Assembly (NCBI GenBank): GCA_020248985.1
Contig: JADCGL010000022.1
Coordinates: 248,001 to 312,000, forward strand
Direction of reading: 5' to 3'
Length of the DNA stretch: 64,000 nt
Origin: Telmatospirillum sp.
GTDB taxonomy: Bacteria > Pseudomonadota > Alphaproteobacteria > CACIAM-22H2
Part shown: in pieces, positions 9,623 through 18,739 of the stretch
How positions within the stretch are numbered: position 1 is the first letter of the stretch
How the letters are laid out: every line of letters begins with the position of its first letter
The notes under the pieces: model-generated
Database searches by the model: none
What the model saw: only the letters and a program-made list of their open reading frames with translations
What the model was told of the DNA's origin: nothing
Made by a program: the position numbers and the translations under genes

Positions 9623-10819
9623 TCAAGAAACCGCAGGCGGCAGGCCCAAAATGCCAGCGCCAACGAGGCGCTCGATGTCGGCGGCTTCGTAGCCGATCTC
9701 GGCCAGGATTTCGCGGCCGTCGGCACCGATCGCGGGCACGTCGCGGCGCACGCCCAAACGTTCGCCGTCGAAGCTGATGGGCAGGCCGGGTACGCGGATT
9801 TTTCGGCCATTGGCGGCCGTCACTTCGACGAAGCCGCCGCTTTCGTTGAGATGCGCGTCGTCGAGCAGATCGACCGGGGTTTGAATGGGCGCGTACGGAA
9901 TGCCGAGTTTCTCGGCGCGCGCCACAAGATCGGCCTTGGTGACGGTTGCAAACGCCTTCTGCACGGCCGGAATGAGCCAGGGCCGCGCGGCACAGCGCAG
10001 CGGATTGGTGGCAAGTTCGGGATTGGCTTTGAGGTCGGCCAAGCCGAACTCGTCGCAAAACGGACCCCATTGCGTGTCCGAGACGACGGCCACGAACAAT
10101 TGGCCCGCATCGGCCGTGTCGAACACGTCGTAAATGCCCCATGCGGCGCGGCGCACAGTCATCGGCGGCGGGGCTTCGCCCGTCACGCCGAACTGCGCGA
10201 TGTGTTGGGCCACCAGAAACGCGCAGTTCTCGTAGAGGGCCGATTTGACATAGCGCCCCTTGCCGGTGCGGTGGCGCTCTTCGATGGCCGCCAAAATGCC
10301 GATCGCGGCGAACATGCCGCCCATGATGTCGTTGACGGACGTGCCCGCGCGCAGCGGCCGGCCAGCGGGGCCTGTCATATAGGCAAGCCCCGCCATCATC
10401 TGAACGACTTCGTCGAGGGCGGTGCGATGTTCGTAGGGGCCGTCGAGAAAACCTTTGAGCGAGCAATAGACCGCGCGCGGATTGAAGGCCGCGACGGCGT
10501 CGTAGCCGAGGCCCAGCTTGTCCATCGCACCCGGGCGGAAATTCTCGGTGACGACGTCGGCTTGCGCCACAAGCTTGCGCGCGATCGCTGCCCCTTCGGG
10601 CGATTTCATGTCGAGTGCTATCGCGCGTTTGTTGCGGTTGAAGGCCGGAAAGAAACCAGAGCCCGAGGCCGTCAGGCGCCGCGTATTGTCCCCGCCCGGG
10701 ACGGGCTCGATCTTGATCACGTCGGCACCCAGATCGGCCAGGATCAAGCCGCAGCTCGGTCCCATAACCATGTGCACGAATTCGACAACGCGCAAACCTG
10801 CGAGCGGCAGGTTTTCCAT
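9623..10819 (-). CDS. CaiB/BaiF (class III) CoA-transferase
   Basis: The 398-residue protein moves CoA between acyl groups, through an aspartyl-CoA anhydride intermediate, in the cytoplasm. The N-terminal motif LAGLRVVEFVHMVMGP, the GADVIKIEP strand and FNRNKRAIALDMKS are family hallmarks. Asp164 in GTSVNDIMGGM is in the position of the catalytic aspartate. Its ATG overlaps the stop of the lyase gene upstream (ATGA), so the two are translationally coupled. The pair predicts activation of a hydroxy-dicarboxylate, with succinyl-CoA a likely donor, followed by C-C cleavage. Confidence 0.92.
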   Translation of the reverse strand: MENLPLAGLRVVEFVHMVMGPSCGLILADLGADVIKIEPVPGGDNTRRLTASGSGFFPAFNRNKRAIALDMKSPEGAAIARKLVAQADVVTENFRPGAMDKLGLGYDAVAAFNPRAVYCSLKGFLDGPYEHRTALDEVVQMMAGLAYMTGPAGRPLRAGTSVNDIMGGMFAAIGILAAIEERHRTGKGRYVKSALYENCAFLVAQHIAQFGVTGEAPPPMTVRRAAWGIYDVFDTADAGQLFVAVVSDTQWGPFCDEFGLADLKANPELATNPLRCAARPWLIPAVQKAFATVTKADLVARAEKLGIPYAPIQTPVDLLDDAHLNESGGFVEVTAANGRKIRVPGLPISFDGERLGVRRDVPAIGADGREILAEIGYEAADIERLVGAGILGLPPAVS

Positions 10820-11754
10820 CACGCTGCCACCGCGCCGGCAAAGCCTTTGGGCAGTCCCGATTTGGCGAGATGGCCGTAGAATTCGGCCCCCGGCAGCGAC
10901 GCCACGAGGATTTCGCGCGCCTGCATGAGCTTGTCGAAATCGACCCCGGTGCGCAGGCCCATCGATTCGAGCATGAACACGAGATCTTCTGTGATCACAT
11001 TGCCCGACGCACCGGGCGCGTAAGGGCAGCCGCCGAGCCCGGCGAGCGAGGAATCGAGGGCCGAAACGCCAGCTTCGATCGCGGCCACACAATTGGCAAG
11101 ACCGAGCCCGCGCGTGTTGTGGAAATGGGCGGCATCGAGCTTCGGCCCGATCTCGCGTTTGACGGCCGCCAGCAGGCGGCGCACCTGGCCCGGATTGGCG
11201 TAGCCGACCGTGTCGGCGATCGACACCGAGTCCGCGTCGAGGGTGACGGCCGCAGCCGCGATGCGCAGCACGTCGGCCTCGGGCACGTCGCCCTGCAGCG
11301 TGCAGCCAAACGCGGTCGAAACGCCCGCATTGATTTTGAAGCGGCGTTCGGGCGGCAGCGTATTGCGGAGTGCGACGATGGCACCCAATTCGGCCAGTTG
11401 CTCGTCCACGGTCTTGCGCACATTGGCGCGCGAATGGGCTTCGCTCGCCGAAATCGGCAGCGAGAGGCGCGGCACGCCGATTTCGGCGGCGCGCTGCGCC
11501 CCCTTGAGATTGGGCACCAAGGCCACGACCGAAAGATTGGGAATCGTCAGCGCGTCGGCCGCGACTTCGGCGGCGTCCGAAAACTGCGCGATCATCTTCG
11601 GGTTGACGAAGGAGCAGACCTCGATCTCCGGCAGACCTGCGGCGGCAAGGGCGCGGATCCACGCTTTCTTGGCGTCGGTCGCCATGAAAATCTTGGTGTT
11701 CTGCAGCCCGTCGCGCGGGCCCACTTCCGAGATCGAGATGTCGATGCGTGCCAT
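10819..11754 (-). CDS. Hydroxymethylglutaryl-CoA lyase family protein
   Basis: This 311-residue TIM-barrel enzyme of the DRE-TIM metallolyase family starts with SEVGPRDGLQN. It ends with the full HMG-CoA lyase signature GLGGCPYAPGASGN, which contains the catalytic cysteine, followed by ITED. The known reaction is cleavage of 3-hydroxy-3-methylglutaryl-CoA to acetyl-CoA and acetoacetate; some homologues act on citramalyl-CoA or related esters. A GGAAGGGTGGGGG stretch before the ATG at 11754 decides the start. Coupling to the CoA-transferase and TRAP genes supports a catabolic pathway rather than leucine breakdown, since no leucine-pathway genes are nearby. Confidence 0.92.
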   Translation of the reverse strand: MARIDISISEVGPRDGLQNTKIFMATDAKKAWIRALAAAGLPEIEVCSFVNPKMIAQFSDAAEVAADALTIPNLSVVALVPNLKGAQRAAEIGVPRLSLPISASEAHSRANVRKTVDEQLAELGAIVALRNTLPPERRFKINAGVSTAFGCTLQGDVPEADVLRIAAAAVTLDADSVSIADTVGYANPGQVRRLLAAVKREIGPKLDAAHFHNTRGLGLANCVAAIEAGVSALDSSLAGLGGCPYAPGASGNVITEDLVFMLESMGLRTGVDFDKLMQAREILVASLPGAEFYGHLAKSGLPKGFAGAVAA

Positions 11755-11771
11755 GGCCCCCACCCTTCCCG

Positions 11772-12566
11772 TCATTCCCAGACTTTCCACGGCGCTTTGC
11801 CCGCCGCCCACATCTCGTTCAGCATCGTCATGTCGCGGAACGTGTCCATGCACTGCCAGAAGCCGTCGTGGCGATAGACCGAGAGTGCGGCCCGCTCGGC
11901 CAGCACTGGCATCAGATCGATCTCAAGGCTCATCTTGCCGTCGTCGGGCGGCAGCCCGTCGAAGGCGCGCTTGTCGAGCACCATGAAGCCCCCGTTGATC
12001 CAGCCGTCGGCGGTCTGCGGCTTTTCGCGGAAGCTGCGCACGTCGCTGCCGGCAATGTCGATCTCGCCGTAGCGCGAGGGCGGGTGCACGGCCGTGATCG
12101 TGCCGAGCCGGCCGCCGTTGCGGTGGGTTTCGAGCAACGCGTCGATGTCGATATTCGCAACACCGTCGCCGTAGGTCGCGAAAAACTGGGACCCGCGCAC
12201 ATGTTTGAGCGCGCGCCGGATGCGGCTGCCGGTATTGGCCTCGGCCCCGGTCTCGACGAGCGTCACCGTGAAATCGAGCGGGGCCGTGTCGCCCAGCACA
12301 CGCACGGCACTGGTCGAAAGATCGACCTCGATATCGGCCTTGTGCAGGCGGTAATTCACGAAGAAGTCGCGCACGACCTCGCCCTTGTAGCCGAGGCACA
12401 CGACGAAGCGCTTCACGCCGTAGCGGCGGTAGATGCGCATGATGTGCAGCAGGATCGGCGTGCCGCCGACCATGACCATGGGCTTCGGCCGAACTTCGGT
12501 CTCCTCGCGCAGGCGCGTTCCCAGACCGCCAGCCAGAATTACCGCTTCCATGTCTTGCGCACGCAT
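11772..12566 (-). CDS. rfbF: Glucose-1-phosphate cytidylyltransferase
   Basis: The 264-residue enzyme makes CDP-glucose from CTP and glucose-1-phosphate, the entry to CDP-dideoxy sugars such as paratose, abequose, tyvelose or yersiniose. The nucleotidyltransferase motif AVILAGGLGTRLREET, the KPMV segment, the LGYKGEVVRDFF stretch typical of this subfamily, TYGDGVANID and WINGGFMV are all visible. The start at 12566 has an AGGG ribosome-binding site, unlike the internal Met five codons later. No CDP-glucose 4,6-dehydratase (rfbG) is in the window. It lies 17 bases upstream of the lyase gene on the same strand, probably by chance. Confidence 0.92.
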   Translation of the reverse strand: MRAQDMEAVILAGGLGTRLREETEVRPKPMVMVGGTPILLHIMRIYRRYGVKRFVVCLGYKGEVVRDFFVNYRLHKADIEVDLSTSAVRVLGDTAPLDFTVTLVETGAEANTGSRIRRALKHVRGSQFFATYGDGVANIDIDALLETHRNGGRLGTITAVHPPSRYGEIDIAGSDVRSFREKPQTADGWINGGFMVLDKRAFDGLPPDDGKMSLEIDLMPVLAERAALSVYRHDGFWQCMDTFRDMTMLNEMWAAGKAPWKVWE

Positions 12567-12662
12567 ATCGAGCCCTGCCTCTTTTGCGATTCGGAAGCAG
12601 CGAGTCTAGCGCGTGTCCGTGCTTCTCGCATCTGTGGGCTTGGCGCCCTAGAATGGCGCGTG

Positions 12663-13253
12663 ATGCGACTCGCAATTCTGCTCCCGATCCTGGCGCTGCT
12701 GCTGCTCACGGCCGTGTGGGCGGCCTTGTTCGTGGCACCGAGCGTGCCCGGCCTGCAAGCCCAGCGCTGGAGCGTGGTGCTGCTGGTCGACGAAAGCGCA
12801 CAGCCGCCGGGCCCCGCCTTCGAGGAATGGGCACAAAGCGTGCGGCGCTTTGCCCGCCGCAGCCCAGGGGCCGATGCGGTTTTGCTCGATTCGGCGATCG
12901 AAGGCGACCTGGCACGATCCGGCTATCGGGTTGCCGACGACGTCGCCGACCCGATCAGCTGGCTCGATGCGCGCATGCGCGACGGCCAGCCGTTTTTCCT
13001 GGCTCTCTATGCCGGGCGCGGCTCGGACATCGCGTTCGAGCGCATCCGCGCCCATCTCGAGCGCACCGGGCTTGCAAGGCGCACAATCCTGGCGGCCTGG
13101 ACTGCGACGTTTTTCGCCTTCGACATGCCCGGCGCGCGTGCCGTGCCAACGCGGATGCGTCCGAGCGACCCGTCCGACATTCTGCCGACCTTGCTGCGGC
13201 TGATCGACCTAACGCCGAGCCGGCCCTTGGTCGGCTACGTGCTCGCGGGTTGA
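12663..13253 (+). CDS. Hypothetical membrane-anchored protein with a possible sulfatase-like tail
   Basis: The 196-residue protein has an N-terminal signal anchor (LAILLPILALLLLTAVWAAL) and a periplasmic domain. Near the C-terminus SDPSDILPTLLRLIDL looks like the last conserved block of the alkaline phosphatase/sulfatase superfamily, where DI-PTLL is common. The metal-binding and nucleophile motifs of that superfamily are absent, so activity is not expected if the resemblance is real. It is divergent from rfbF and precedes the DegT aminotransferase by 76 bases. Function unknown. Confidence 0.6.
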   Translation: MRLAILLPILALLLLTAVWAALFVAPSVPGLQAQRWSVVLLVDESAQPPGPAFEEWAQSVRRFARRSPGADAVLLDSAIEGDLARSGYRVADDVADPISWLDARMRDGQPFFLALYAGRGSDIAFERIRAHLERTGLARRTILAAWTATFFAFDMPGARAVPTRMRPSDPSDILPTLLRLIDLTPSRPLVGYVLAG

Positions 13254-13329
13254 CAGATACGGCGGCACCGGCCGACAAGACTGTTAACCGCTCCATTTCC
13301 GCTCCCCTGCCTCTTTTGCGAGACCGACC

Positions 13330-14457
13330 ATGCAGTTCTACCGCCACGGGCTTTCCAGCGCCGACGCCAAAGGCATTGCCGAGGTTCTCGACACGCCGTT
13401 CCTGACGTCAGGCGCCGTCGGCAAAAAGGTCGAAGCGCAGATCGCCGAGTTTTTCGGCCAGCCCTACGCGCTGCTGGTCAATAGCTGGACCAACGGCGCG
13501 CTTGCCGTGCTGCTGGCGCTCGACCTCAAGCCCGGCGACGAGGTCATCATCCCGGCCCAGACTTTCATCGCGACAGCGAACATGGTCGAGCTGATCGGCG
13601 CCAAGCCGGTCTTCGCGGACGTCGATCCGCACACGCTGCTGCTGACGCCGGAGGGTGCGGCACGCGCGGTCACGCCGCGCACGCGCGCTTGCATCCCTGT
13701 GCACATGTACGGGCTGATGTGCGACATGGCGGGCTTGCGCGCAGCCTTGCCGGCACACGTCACGCTGATCGAAGATTGCGCGCATTGCTTCGAGGGCACG
13801 CGCGACGGCGCCCCGCCCGGCAAACATGCCGAAGTCGCCATCTTCTCGTTCTACGCCACCAAGAACGTCACCTGCGGCGAAGGCGGGGCGATCATCCTCA
13901 AGGACGAAAAACTCTTTTCGGCCCTGCAGCAAACGCGCCTGCACGGCATGAGCGCGATTGCCGCCGACCGCTTCAAGTCCGGCCAATACCGGCATTGGGA
14001 CATGGCGCGCCTGGGCGTCAAAGCCAATCTGCCGGATCTGCTGGCGGCCCTGCTGCCAAACCAGATCGCGACGATCCGCGAACGTCTGCCTGCGCGCACG
14101 GCCTTGGTCGAACGCTATCGCGCCGAACTTGCCAATCTGCCAATCCGCCTGCAGCAGCTTCCCGACAATTGCGTATCGGCACACCATCTGTTCCCGATCC
14201 ACGTCAAGCCGGCCACACGCGATGCGGCGATCGCCGCCCTCAATGCGGCGGGCATTCCGGTCACGGTCAATTACCGGTCGGTGCCGACCTTGACCTACTA
14301 CCGCGAGAAATACGGCTACACCCCGGCCTCCTTCCCGGTCTCGCACGAATGGGGCGAAGGCGAAATCACGCTGCCGCTGTGGCCGGGCATGCCCGATGAG
14401 GACCAGACCAAAATCATCGAAACGCTGAAGGCGACGGTAGTGCCGCTCTGCGGCTAG
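13330..14457 (+). CDS. DegT/DnrJ/EryC1/StrS-family sugar aminotransferase
   Basis: The 375-residue PLP enzyme transfers an amino group (usually from glutamate) to a keto-sugar nucleotide. The PLP lysine is present as Lys178 in SFYATKNVTCGEGGAI, and the PLP-binding Asp is in LIEDCAH. The N-terminal FLTSGAVGKKVEAQIAEFFG block and the DEVIIPAQTFIATAN strand-loop are typical. Likely products are 4-amino-4-deoxy or 3-amino sugars for surface polysaccharide. Its 3' end overlaps the convergent aldo/keto reductase gene by 4 bases. Compare the second DegT-fold gene at 24177-25355, which lacks the lysine. Confidence 0.92.
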   Translation: MQFYRHGLSSADAKGIAEVLDTPFLTSGAVGKKVEAQIAEFFGQPYALLVNSWTNGALAVLLALDLKPGDEVIIPAQTFIATANMVELIGAKPVFADVDPHTLLLTPEGAARAVTPRTRACIPVHMYGLMCDMAGLRAALPAHVTLIEDCAHCFEGTRDGAPPGKHAEVAIFSFYATKNVTCGEGGAIILKDEKLFSALQQTRLHGMSAIAADRFKSGQYRHWDMARLGVKANLPDLLAALLPNQIATIRERLPARTALVERYRAELANLPIRLQQLPDNCVSAHHLFPIHVKPATRDAAIAALNAAGIPVTVNYRSVPTLTYYREKYGYTPASFPVSHEWGEGEITLPLWPGMPDEDQTKIIETLKATVVPLCG

Positions 14458-15443
14458 TTTCGCAGCGGCGTTTTGGGTGTGGGCGTCGCAGGACCTGCAA
14501 AAGCACTGTCGGCATAGGCGGCTCGAATGCGCGCAATGTCGGCCGCATCGAGCGGACCGAAATCGGATGCGGCCACGTTTTCGCGCACTTCGGCGGGGGC
14601 CAGCATGCCCGGGATCGCGACGCTAATCGCTGAATGCGACAGGCAAAAGCGCAACGCGATCTGGGCGAGCGTTTGGCCCGCTTTGGCCGCAATGTCGCCC
14701 GCAAGGCTGCGGCCTGCGTCGGCCCATTGGCGGATGCGCTCGGGCGGCCAATTGCGGCGATGGTCGCCCTCGGGAAACACGGCATCGGCGCCAAGCTTGC
14801 CCGATAGGAACCCGAAGGCGAGGGGTGTTCGCGCAATGACGCCGACATTCGCCGCCAAAGCGCGGTCGAGCAGGCCGATTTCAAGTGCCCGCTGGTCGGC
14901 CAGGTTGAAATTCGCCTGCACGCACACGGGCGCAAACGCGTCGATGGCCGCCAGCGCTTCGGCGGGTGTTTTCAGCGACAAGCCCCAGGCCGCGATCTTG
15001 CCTTCGCGTTTGAGCGCTTCGAGTGTGGCGAGGACTTCCGGCTCGGCATGCAGCAGCTCGAGCGGCGGGTTGTGGAGCTGCAGGAGATCGATGCGCCCGC
15101 GCCGCAGCCGCACAAGCGAGCCATCGACCGAGCGGCGCAGATGGGCGGGCGAAAAGTCCTGCGGGCCGCCGAAGCGCGGATGGCCCGCCTTGGTCGCGAT
15201 ACGCACCGCATCGGACGCGCCGAAAACCTCGCCCAGCAGCGTTTCGGCGTGGCCGTCGCCATAGGCGTCGGCCGTGTCGAAAAAATCGATGCCGCAATCG
15301 CGTGCTTGGGCGAGGGCCGCGCGCGACTGGAGGTCGTCGGTAGCACCGTAGGATGCACCCGCGACGAAGCCGCCGATGCCCCAGGTGCCGAAGCCGATCT
15401 CCGACACGAAAAACCCGCTTTTGCCGAGCTTGCGCTTGCGCAT
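14454..15443 (-). CDS. Aldo/keto reductase
   Basis: A 329-residue NADPH-dependent TIM-barrel oxidoreductase. The N-terminal block GFGTWGIGG, the catalytic Asp and Tyr in FFDTADAYGDGHAE, a lysine in ATKAGHPRFG, the LLQLHNPP strand and the cofactor-binding tail SVAIPGM are all present. It belongs to the general YajO/YghZ-like group; some members in sugar clusters reduce keto-sugar nucleotides, others detoxify aldehydes. It faces the DegT gene and is divergent from the UDP-sugar dehydrogenase gene, so a role in the sugar locus is possible but not shown. Confidence 0.88.
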   Translation of the reverse strand: MRKRKLGKSGFFVSEIGFGTWGIGGFVAGASYGATDDLQSRAALAQARDCGIDFFDTADAYGDGHAETLLGEVFGASDAVRIATKAGHPRFGGPQDFSPAHLRRSVDGSLVRLRRGRIDLLQLHNPPLELLHAEPEVLATLEALKREGKIAAWGLSLKTPAEALAAIDAFAPVCVQANFNLADQRALEIGLLDRALAANVGVIARTPLAFGFLSGKLGADAVFPEGDHRRNWPPERIRQWADAGRSLAGDIAAKAGQTLAQIALRFCLSHSAISVAIPGMLAPAEVRENVAASDFGPLDAADIARIRAAYADSAFAGPATPTPKTPLRN

Positions 15444-15572
15444 GGTGCTCCTGATGCCGCCCGATTCGACGCCGCGCTAGCCTAGGCGTCTGGCGGCCTT
15501 GGGACCAAGATTTTCGATGCTTGCGCAAGTGAGGCCGGGCCGCTACGAAAGACCCTAAATTCGGAGAAACCC

Positions 15573-16844
15573 ATGGAATCGCGCACGCATATCGCCGTCG
15601 TTGGCCTCGGCTATGTCGGTTTGCCGCTGGCAGTGGGGCTTGCGGGACACTTCCGCGTGACGGGCTTCGACCTCAACGCGACGCGCATCGCCGAGCTGGC
15701 GACCGGTCACGACCGCACGGGCGAGATCGACGACGCCCGCCTCAAGGCGAGCAAGCTTGCGCTTTCGGCCGATGCCGCCGCGATGGCGGGGGCCGACATC
15801 TTCATCGTGACGGTGCCGACCCCCATCGATGCCGCCAACCGGCCCGATTTGAGCGCTGTGGTCGGCGCCAGCCGCACGGTCGGCGGTGCGATCAAAAAAG
15901 GCGCCATCGTCGTGCTCGAAAGCACGGTCTATCCGGGGGTCACCGAAGAGATCATGGGGCCCGAAATCGCCAAGGCCTCGGGCCTCGTCTGCGGGGCGGA
16001 TTTCTTCTTGGGCTACAGCCCCGAACGCATCAACCCCGGCGACCGCGAGCATACGGTCGACCGCATCACGAAAGTGGTCGCGGGCCAAACGCCGGAGGTC
16101 GCCGCGAAACTCGGCGCCATGTACGGCGCTGTCAATGGCGGCAACGTGTTTCTGGCGCGCGACATCCGCACGGCTGAAGCCGCCAAAGTGATCGAGAACG
16201 CGCAGCGCGACATCAACATCGCGTTCATCAACGAGATCACGATGATCTTCAACAAAATGGGCCTGTCGGCGCACGACGTGCTGGCGGCCGCGCGCACGAA
16301 GTGGAACTTCCTGCCCTTCACGCCGGGGCTCGTCGGCGGCCACTGCATCAGCGTCGATCCGTACTATCTGGCCGAGGCGGCGATGCGCCTCAAGCACCAT
16401 CCCGACATCATCCTGGCCGGCCGGCGCACGAACGACAGCATGGCGGCCTATTGCGCTTCGGAAGTCGCGCGCATGCTCGTCGGGCATCGCGGCTTTGGCG
16501 CTAAAATCCTGGTGCTGGGCATTGCGTTCAAAGAGAACGTGCCGGATCTGCGCAACACCAAGGTCGTCGATCTGGCCGACGATCTGCGCGCGCGCGGCCA
16601 CGAAGTCGACATCTACGATCCGATCGTCGATGCGGCCGAGGCCAAACACGAATACGGTGTGGAGCTCGTGGCAACGCTTGACGGGGGCGTGCGCTACGAC
16701 GCGGTCGTCGCCGCCGTCGGCCATCGCACCTTCGCCGATCTCGACCTTGTGTCGCTGACGACCGACCAAGCGCTGCTGTTCGACATCAAAGGCCTCTGGC
16801 GCGGCAAGGCCATGCCGCCCGGCCGCCGCTACCGCGCGCTGTGA
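15573..16844 (+). CDS. Nucleotide sugar dehydrogenase (UDP-N-acetylhexosamine 6-dehydrogenase type)
   Basis: The 423-residue enzyme oxidises C6 of a UDP-sugar to a uronic acid in two NAD-dependent steps. GLGYVGLPLAVGLA binds NAD. Cys258 in VGGHCISVDPYYL is the catalytic thiol, and GIAFKENVPDLRNTK marks the UDP-binding C-terminal domain. The motif set matches the TviB/WbpA group acting on UDP-GlcNAc or UDP-GalNAc more than UDP-glucose dehydrogenase. The start follows a strong CGGAGAAACC site. The 3' end overlaps the next gene by 4 bases, so it is coupled to the CapD-type dehydratase. Confidence 0.92.
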   Translation: MESRTHIAVVGLGYVGLPLAVGLAGHFRVTGFDLNATRIAELATGHDRTGEIDDARLKASKLALSADAAAMAGADIFIVTVPTPIDAANRPDLSAVVGASRTVGGAIKKGAIVVLESTVYPGVTEEIMGPEIAKASGLVCGADFFLGYSPERINPGDREHTVDRITKVVAGQTPEVAAKLGAMYGAVNGGNVFLARDIRTAEAAKVIENAQRDINIAFINEITMIFNKMGLSAHDVLAAARTKWNFLPFTPGLVGGHCISVDPYYLAEAAMRLKHHPDIILAGRRTNDSMAAYCASEVARMLVGHRGFGAKILVLGIAFKENVPDLRNTKVVDLADDLRARGHEVDIYDPIVDAAEAKHEYGVELVATLDGGVRYDAVVAAVGHRTFADLDLVSLTTDQALLFDIKGLWRGKAMPPGRRYRAL

Positions 16845-18739
16845 GCACCCCCGTCCCCATCCTGTCGCGCTTCAATCGTATGGCGCTCGCCATGACCCAC
16901 GATTTGGGCATGGCCGCGATAGCCTTTCTCGTTTCGCTTTATCTGCGCGTCGGCGATGAAATGTTCGGCTTCCCGCTTGATTTTCTGGCGGGCGGTACGG
17001 CCCTGTTCGTCGCCGCCGCAGCCATTGCTTTCCGCTTCACAGGCGTTTCGCGCGGCGTGTGGCGCTACGTTTCGATCGACGATTTGGCCGTGATTGCGCG
17101 CGGCACCACGCTCGCCTTGCTGCTGTTCGTGCCTGCGATGTTTTTGTGGACGCGGCTCGAGATCATGCCGCGCTCGACGATTTTCATCGGCTGGTTCGTG
17201 CTGTTTGCACTTCTCACGGGCCCGCGCCTGCTCTACCGCACGGTGCGCGAGGGCAAGCTCAATCTCTCGTTCGGCGCCCCGCGCGCCGACCAGGTGCAAG
17301 TGCTGCTCGTCGGTGCCAATGACGGCGCCGAGCTGTTCTTGCAGGCCAATCGCCGTCGCGGACGCGCGCCCTATTTCGTGGTCGGCATCCTCGACGACGC
17401 CGAGCGGCGCAAAGGCCGCCAGATCGGCGGCGTCGATGTGCTGGGGCCGGTCGGCGCACTCGAGACGATCCTTGCTGATCTGCGCCGCCGCGGCTTCCGC
17501 CCGCAGCGCCTTGTCGTGGCAGCCGCGATGGACGGGACGGCGCTTGGCAATGTCGTCGATCTCGCCGACCGCTGCGGGCTCACGGCCGTGCGCCTGCCGC
17601 GCATCAACGAACTCAACCGGGCAGCCCAGGGCGACAGCGCTCTCGATGTGAGCCCGATCGCGATCGAAGACCTGCTCGGCCGGCCGCAGACCGTGCTCGA
17701 CCGGGCGGCCATGGACGAGCTCGTGCGCGGCCGACGCGTACTGGTGACGGGGGCGGGCGGCAGCATCGGCGCCGAGCTCGTGCGCCAGATCGCCCAGCGC
17801 GGCCCCGCCCAGCTCGATCTCCTCGACAATGCGGAATTCGCCCTCTACGCGATCGACCGCGAGGTCGAGGAGACCTGGCCGCATGTGCCGCGGCGCGCCA
17901 CGATCGGCGACGTGCGCGAAGCAGGTGCGATGCGCCATGTGCTGGCACGCGCCGCCCCCGAAATCGTGTTCCATGCGGCTGCCCTCAAGCATGTGCCGCT
18001 GCTCGAAGCCAATCCGGCACAGGGTGCGCTCACCAACGCCATCGGCACGCGCAACGTCGCCGACGCGGCCGTGGCGGCGGGTGCGCATGCGATGGTGCTG
18101 ATCTCAACCGACAAGGCCGTCAATCCGACCAACGTGCTGGGGGCGACCAAGCGCCTGGCCGAAATCTTCTGCCAAGCGCGCGACGCGCAGAGTGCGTCCA
18201 CGCGATTCGTGGCCGTGCGCTTCGGCAATGTGCTGGGCTCGTCGGGCTCGGTGGTGCCGCTGTTCCAGCGCCAGCTTGCCGCCGGCGGCCCGATCACGGT
18301 CACGCATCCCGATATCGAACGCTATTTCATGACCATCCGCGAGGCCTGCGAACTCGTGCTGCAGGCAAGCGTGCTCGCCCTTGCGGGCGACGGTACGGCG
18401 CGCGGCAGCCTGCTGGTGCTCGAAATGGGCGGGCCGGTGCGCATCCTCGATCTTGCCAAGCGCATGATCCGGCTGGCGGGCAAGCGGCCCGAGCGCGACA
18501 TCGCGATTTCGTTCACGGGCCTGCGCCCCGGCGAAAAACTCTTCGAAGAACTTTTCTACAAGGACGAGCAGAATACGGCCACGTCCGTGCCGGGCATCCA
18601 GCTTGCGGCCTCCCCGCCGGTCGATGCCGCCGCGATCGAGGCCGATCTGGCGGCGCTCGAAGCGGTCGCCCTGCGCTGCGACGATGCGGGCGTCGTGGCC
18701 ACGCTGCAGCGCATCCTGCCGAGCTACAAACCCGCCTAA
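16841..18739 (+). CDS. CapD/WbpM-type nucleotide sugar 4,6-dehydratase, membrane-bound
   Basis: The 632-residue protein has four N-terminal membrane helices (about residues 1-125), a CoA-binding-like Rossmann domain, then the catalytic SDR domain with TGAGGSIGAELVRQI near residue 303. The active site reads STDKAVNPTNVLGATK near residue 421: the Tyr of the SDR dyad is replaced. The long WbpM-type enzymes have Met there and this one has Leu. The family converts UDP-GlcNAc to a 4-keto-6-deoxy sugar for O-antigen or capsule. It starts with GTG inside the stop of the dehydrogenase gene. Full length, ending convergent with rfbD. Confidence 0.92.
   Translation: MSTPVPILSRFNRMALAMTHDLGMAAIAFLVSLYLRVGDEMFGFPLDFLAGGTALFVAAAAIAFRFTGVSRGVWRYVSIDDLAVIARGTTLALLLFVPAMFLWTRLEIMPRSTIFIGWFVLFALLTGPRLLYRTVREGKLNLSFGAPRADQVQVLLVGANDGAELFLQANRRRGRAPYFVVGILDDAERRKGRQIGGVDVLGPVGALETILADLRRRGFRPQRLVVAAAMDGTALGNVVDLADRCGLTAVRLPRINELNRAAQGDSALDVSPIAIEDLLGRPQTVLDRAAMDELVRGRRVLVTGAGGSIGAELVRQIAQRGPAQLDLLDNAEFALYAIDREVEETWPHVPRRATIGDVREAGAMRHVLARAAPEIVFHAAALKHVPLLEANPAQGALTNAIGTRNVADAAVAAGAHAMVLISTDKAVNPTNVLGATKRLAEIFCQARDAQSASTRFVAVRFGNVLGSSGSVVPLFQRQLAAGGPITVTHPDIERYFMTIREACELVLQASVLALAGDGTARGSLLVLEMGGPVRILDLAKRMIRLAGKRPERDIAISFTGLRPGEKLFEELFYKDEQNTATSVPGIQLAASPPVDAAAIEADLAALEAVALRCDDAGVVATLQRILPSYKPA

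Noticed and set aside
8855-10879. A 674-codon plus-strand open frame
   Set aside because: It is antisense to dctP and the CoA-transferase, with His/Arg-rich composition and no motif; typical of GC-rich shadow frames.
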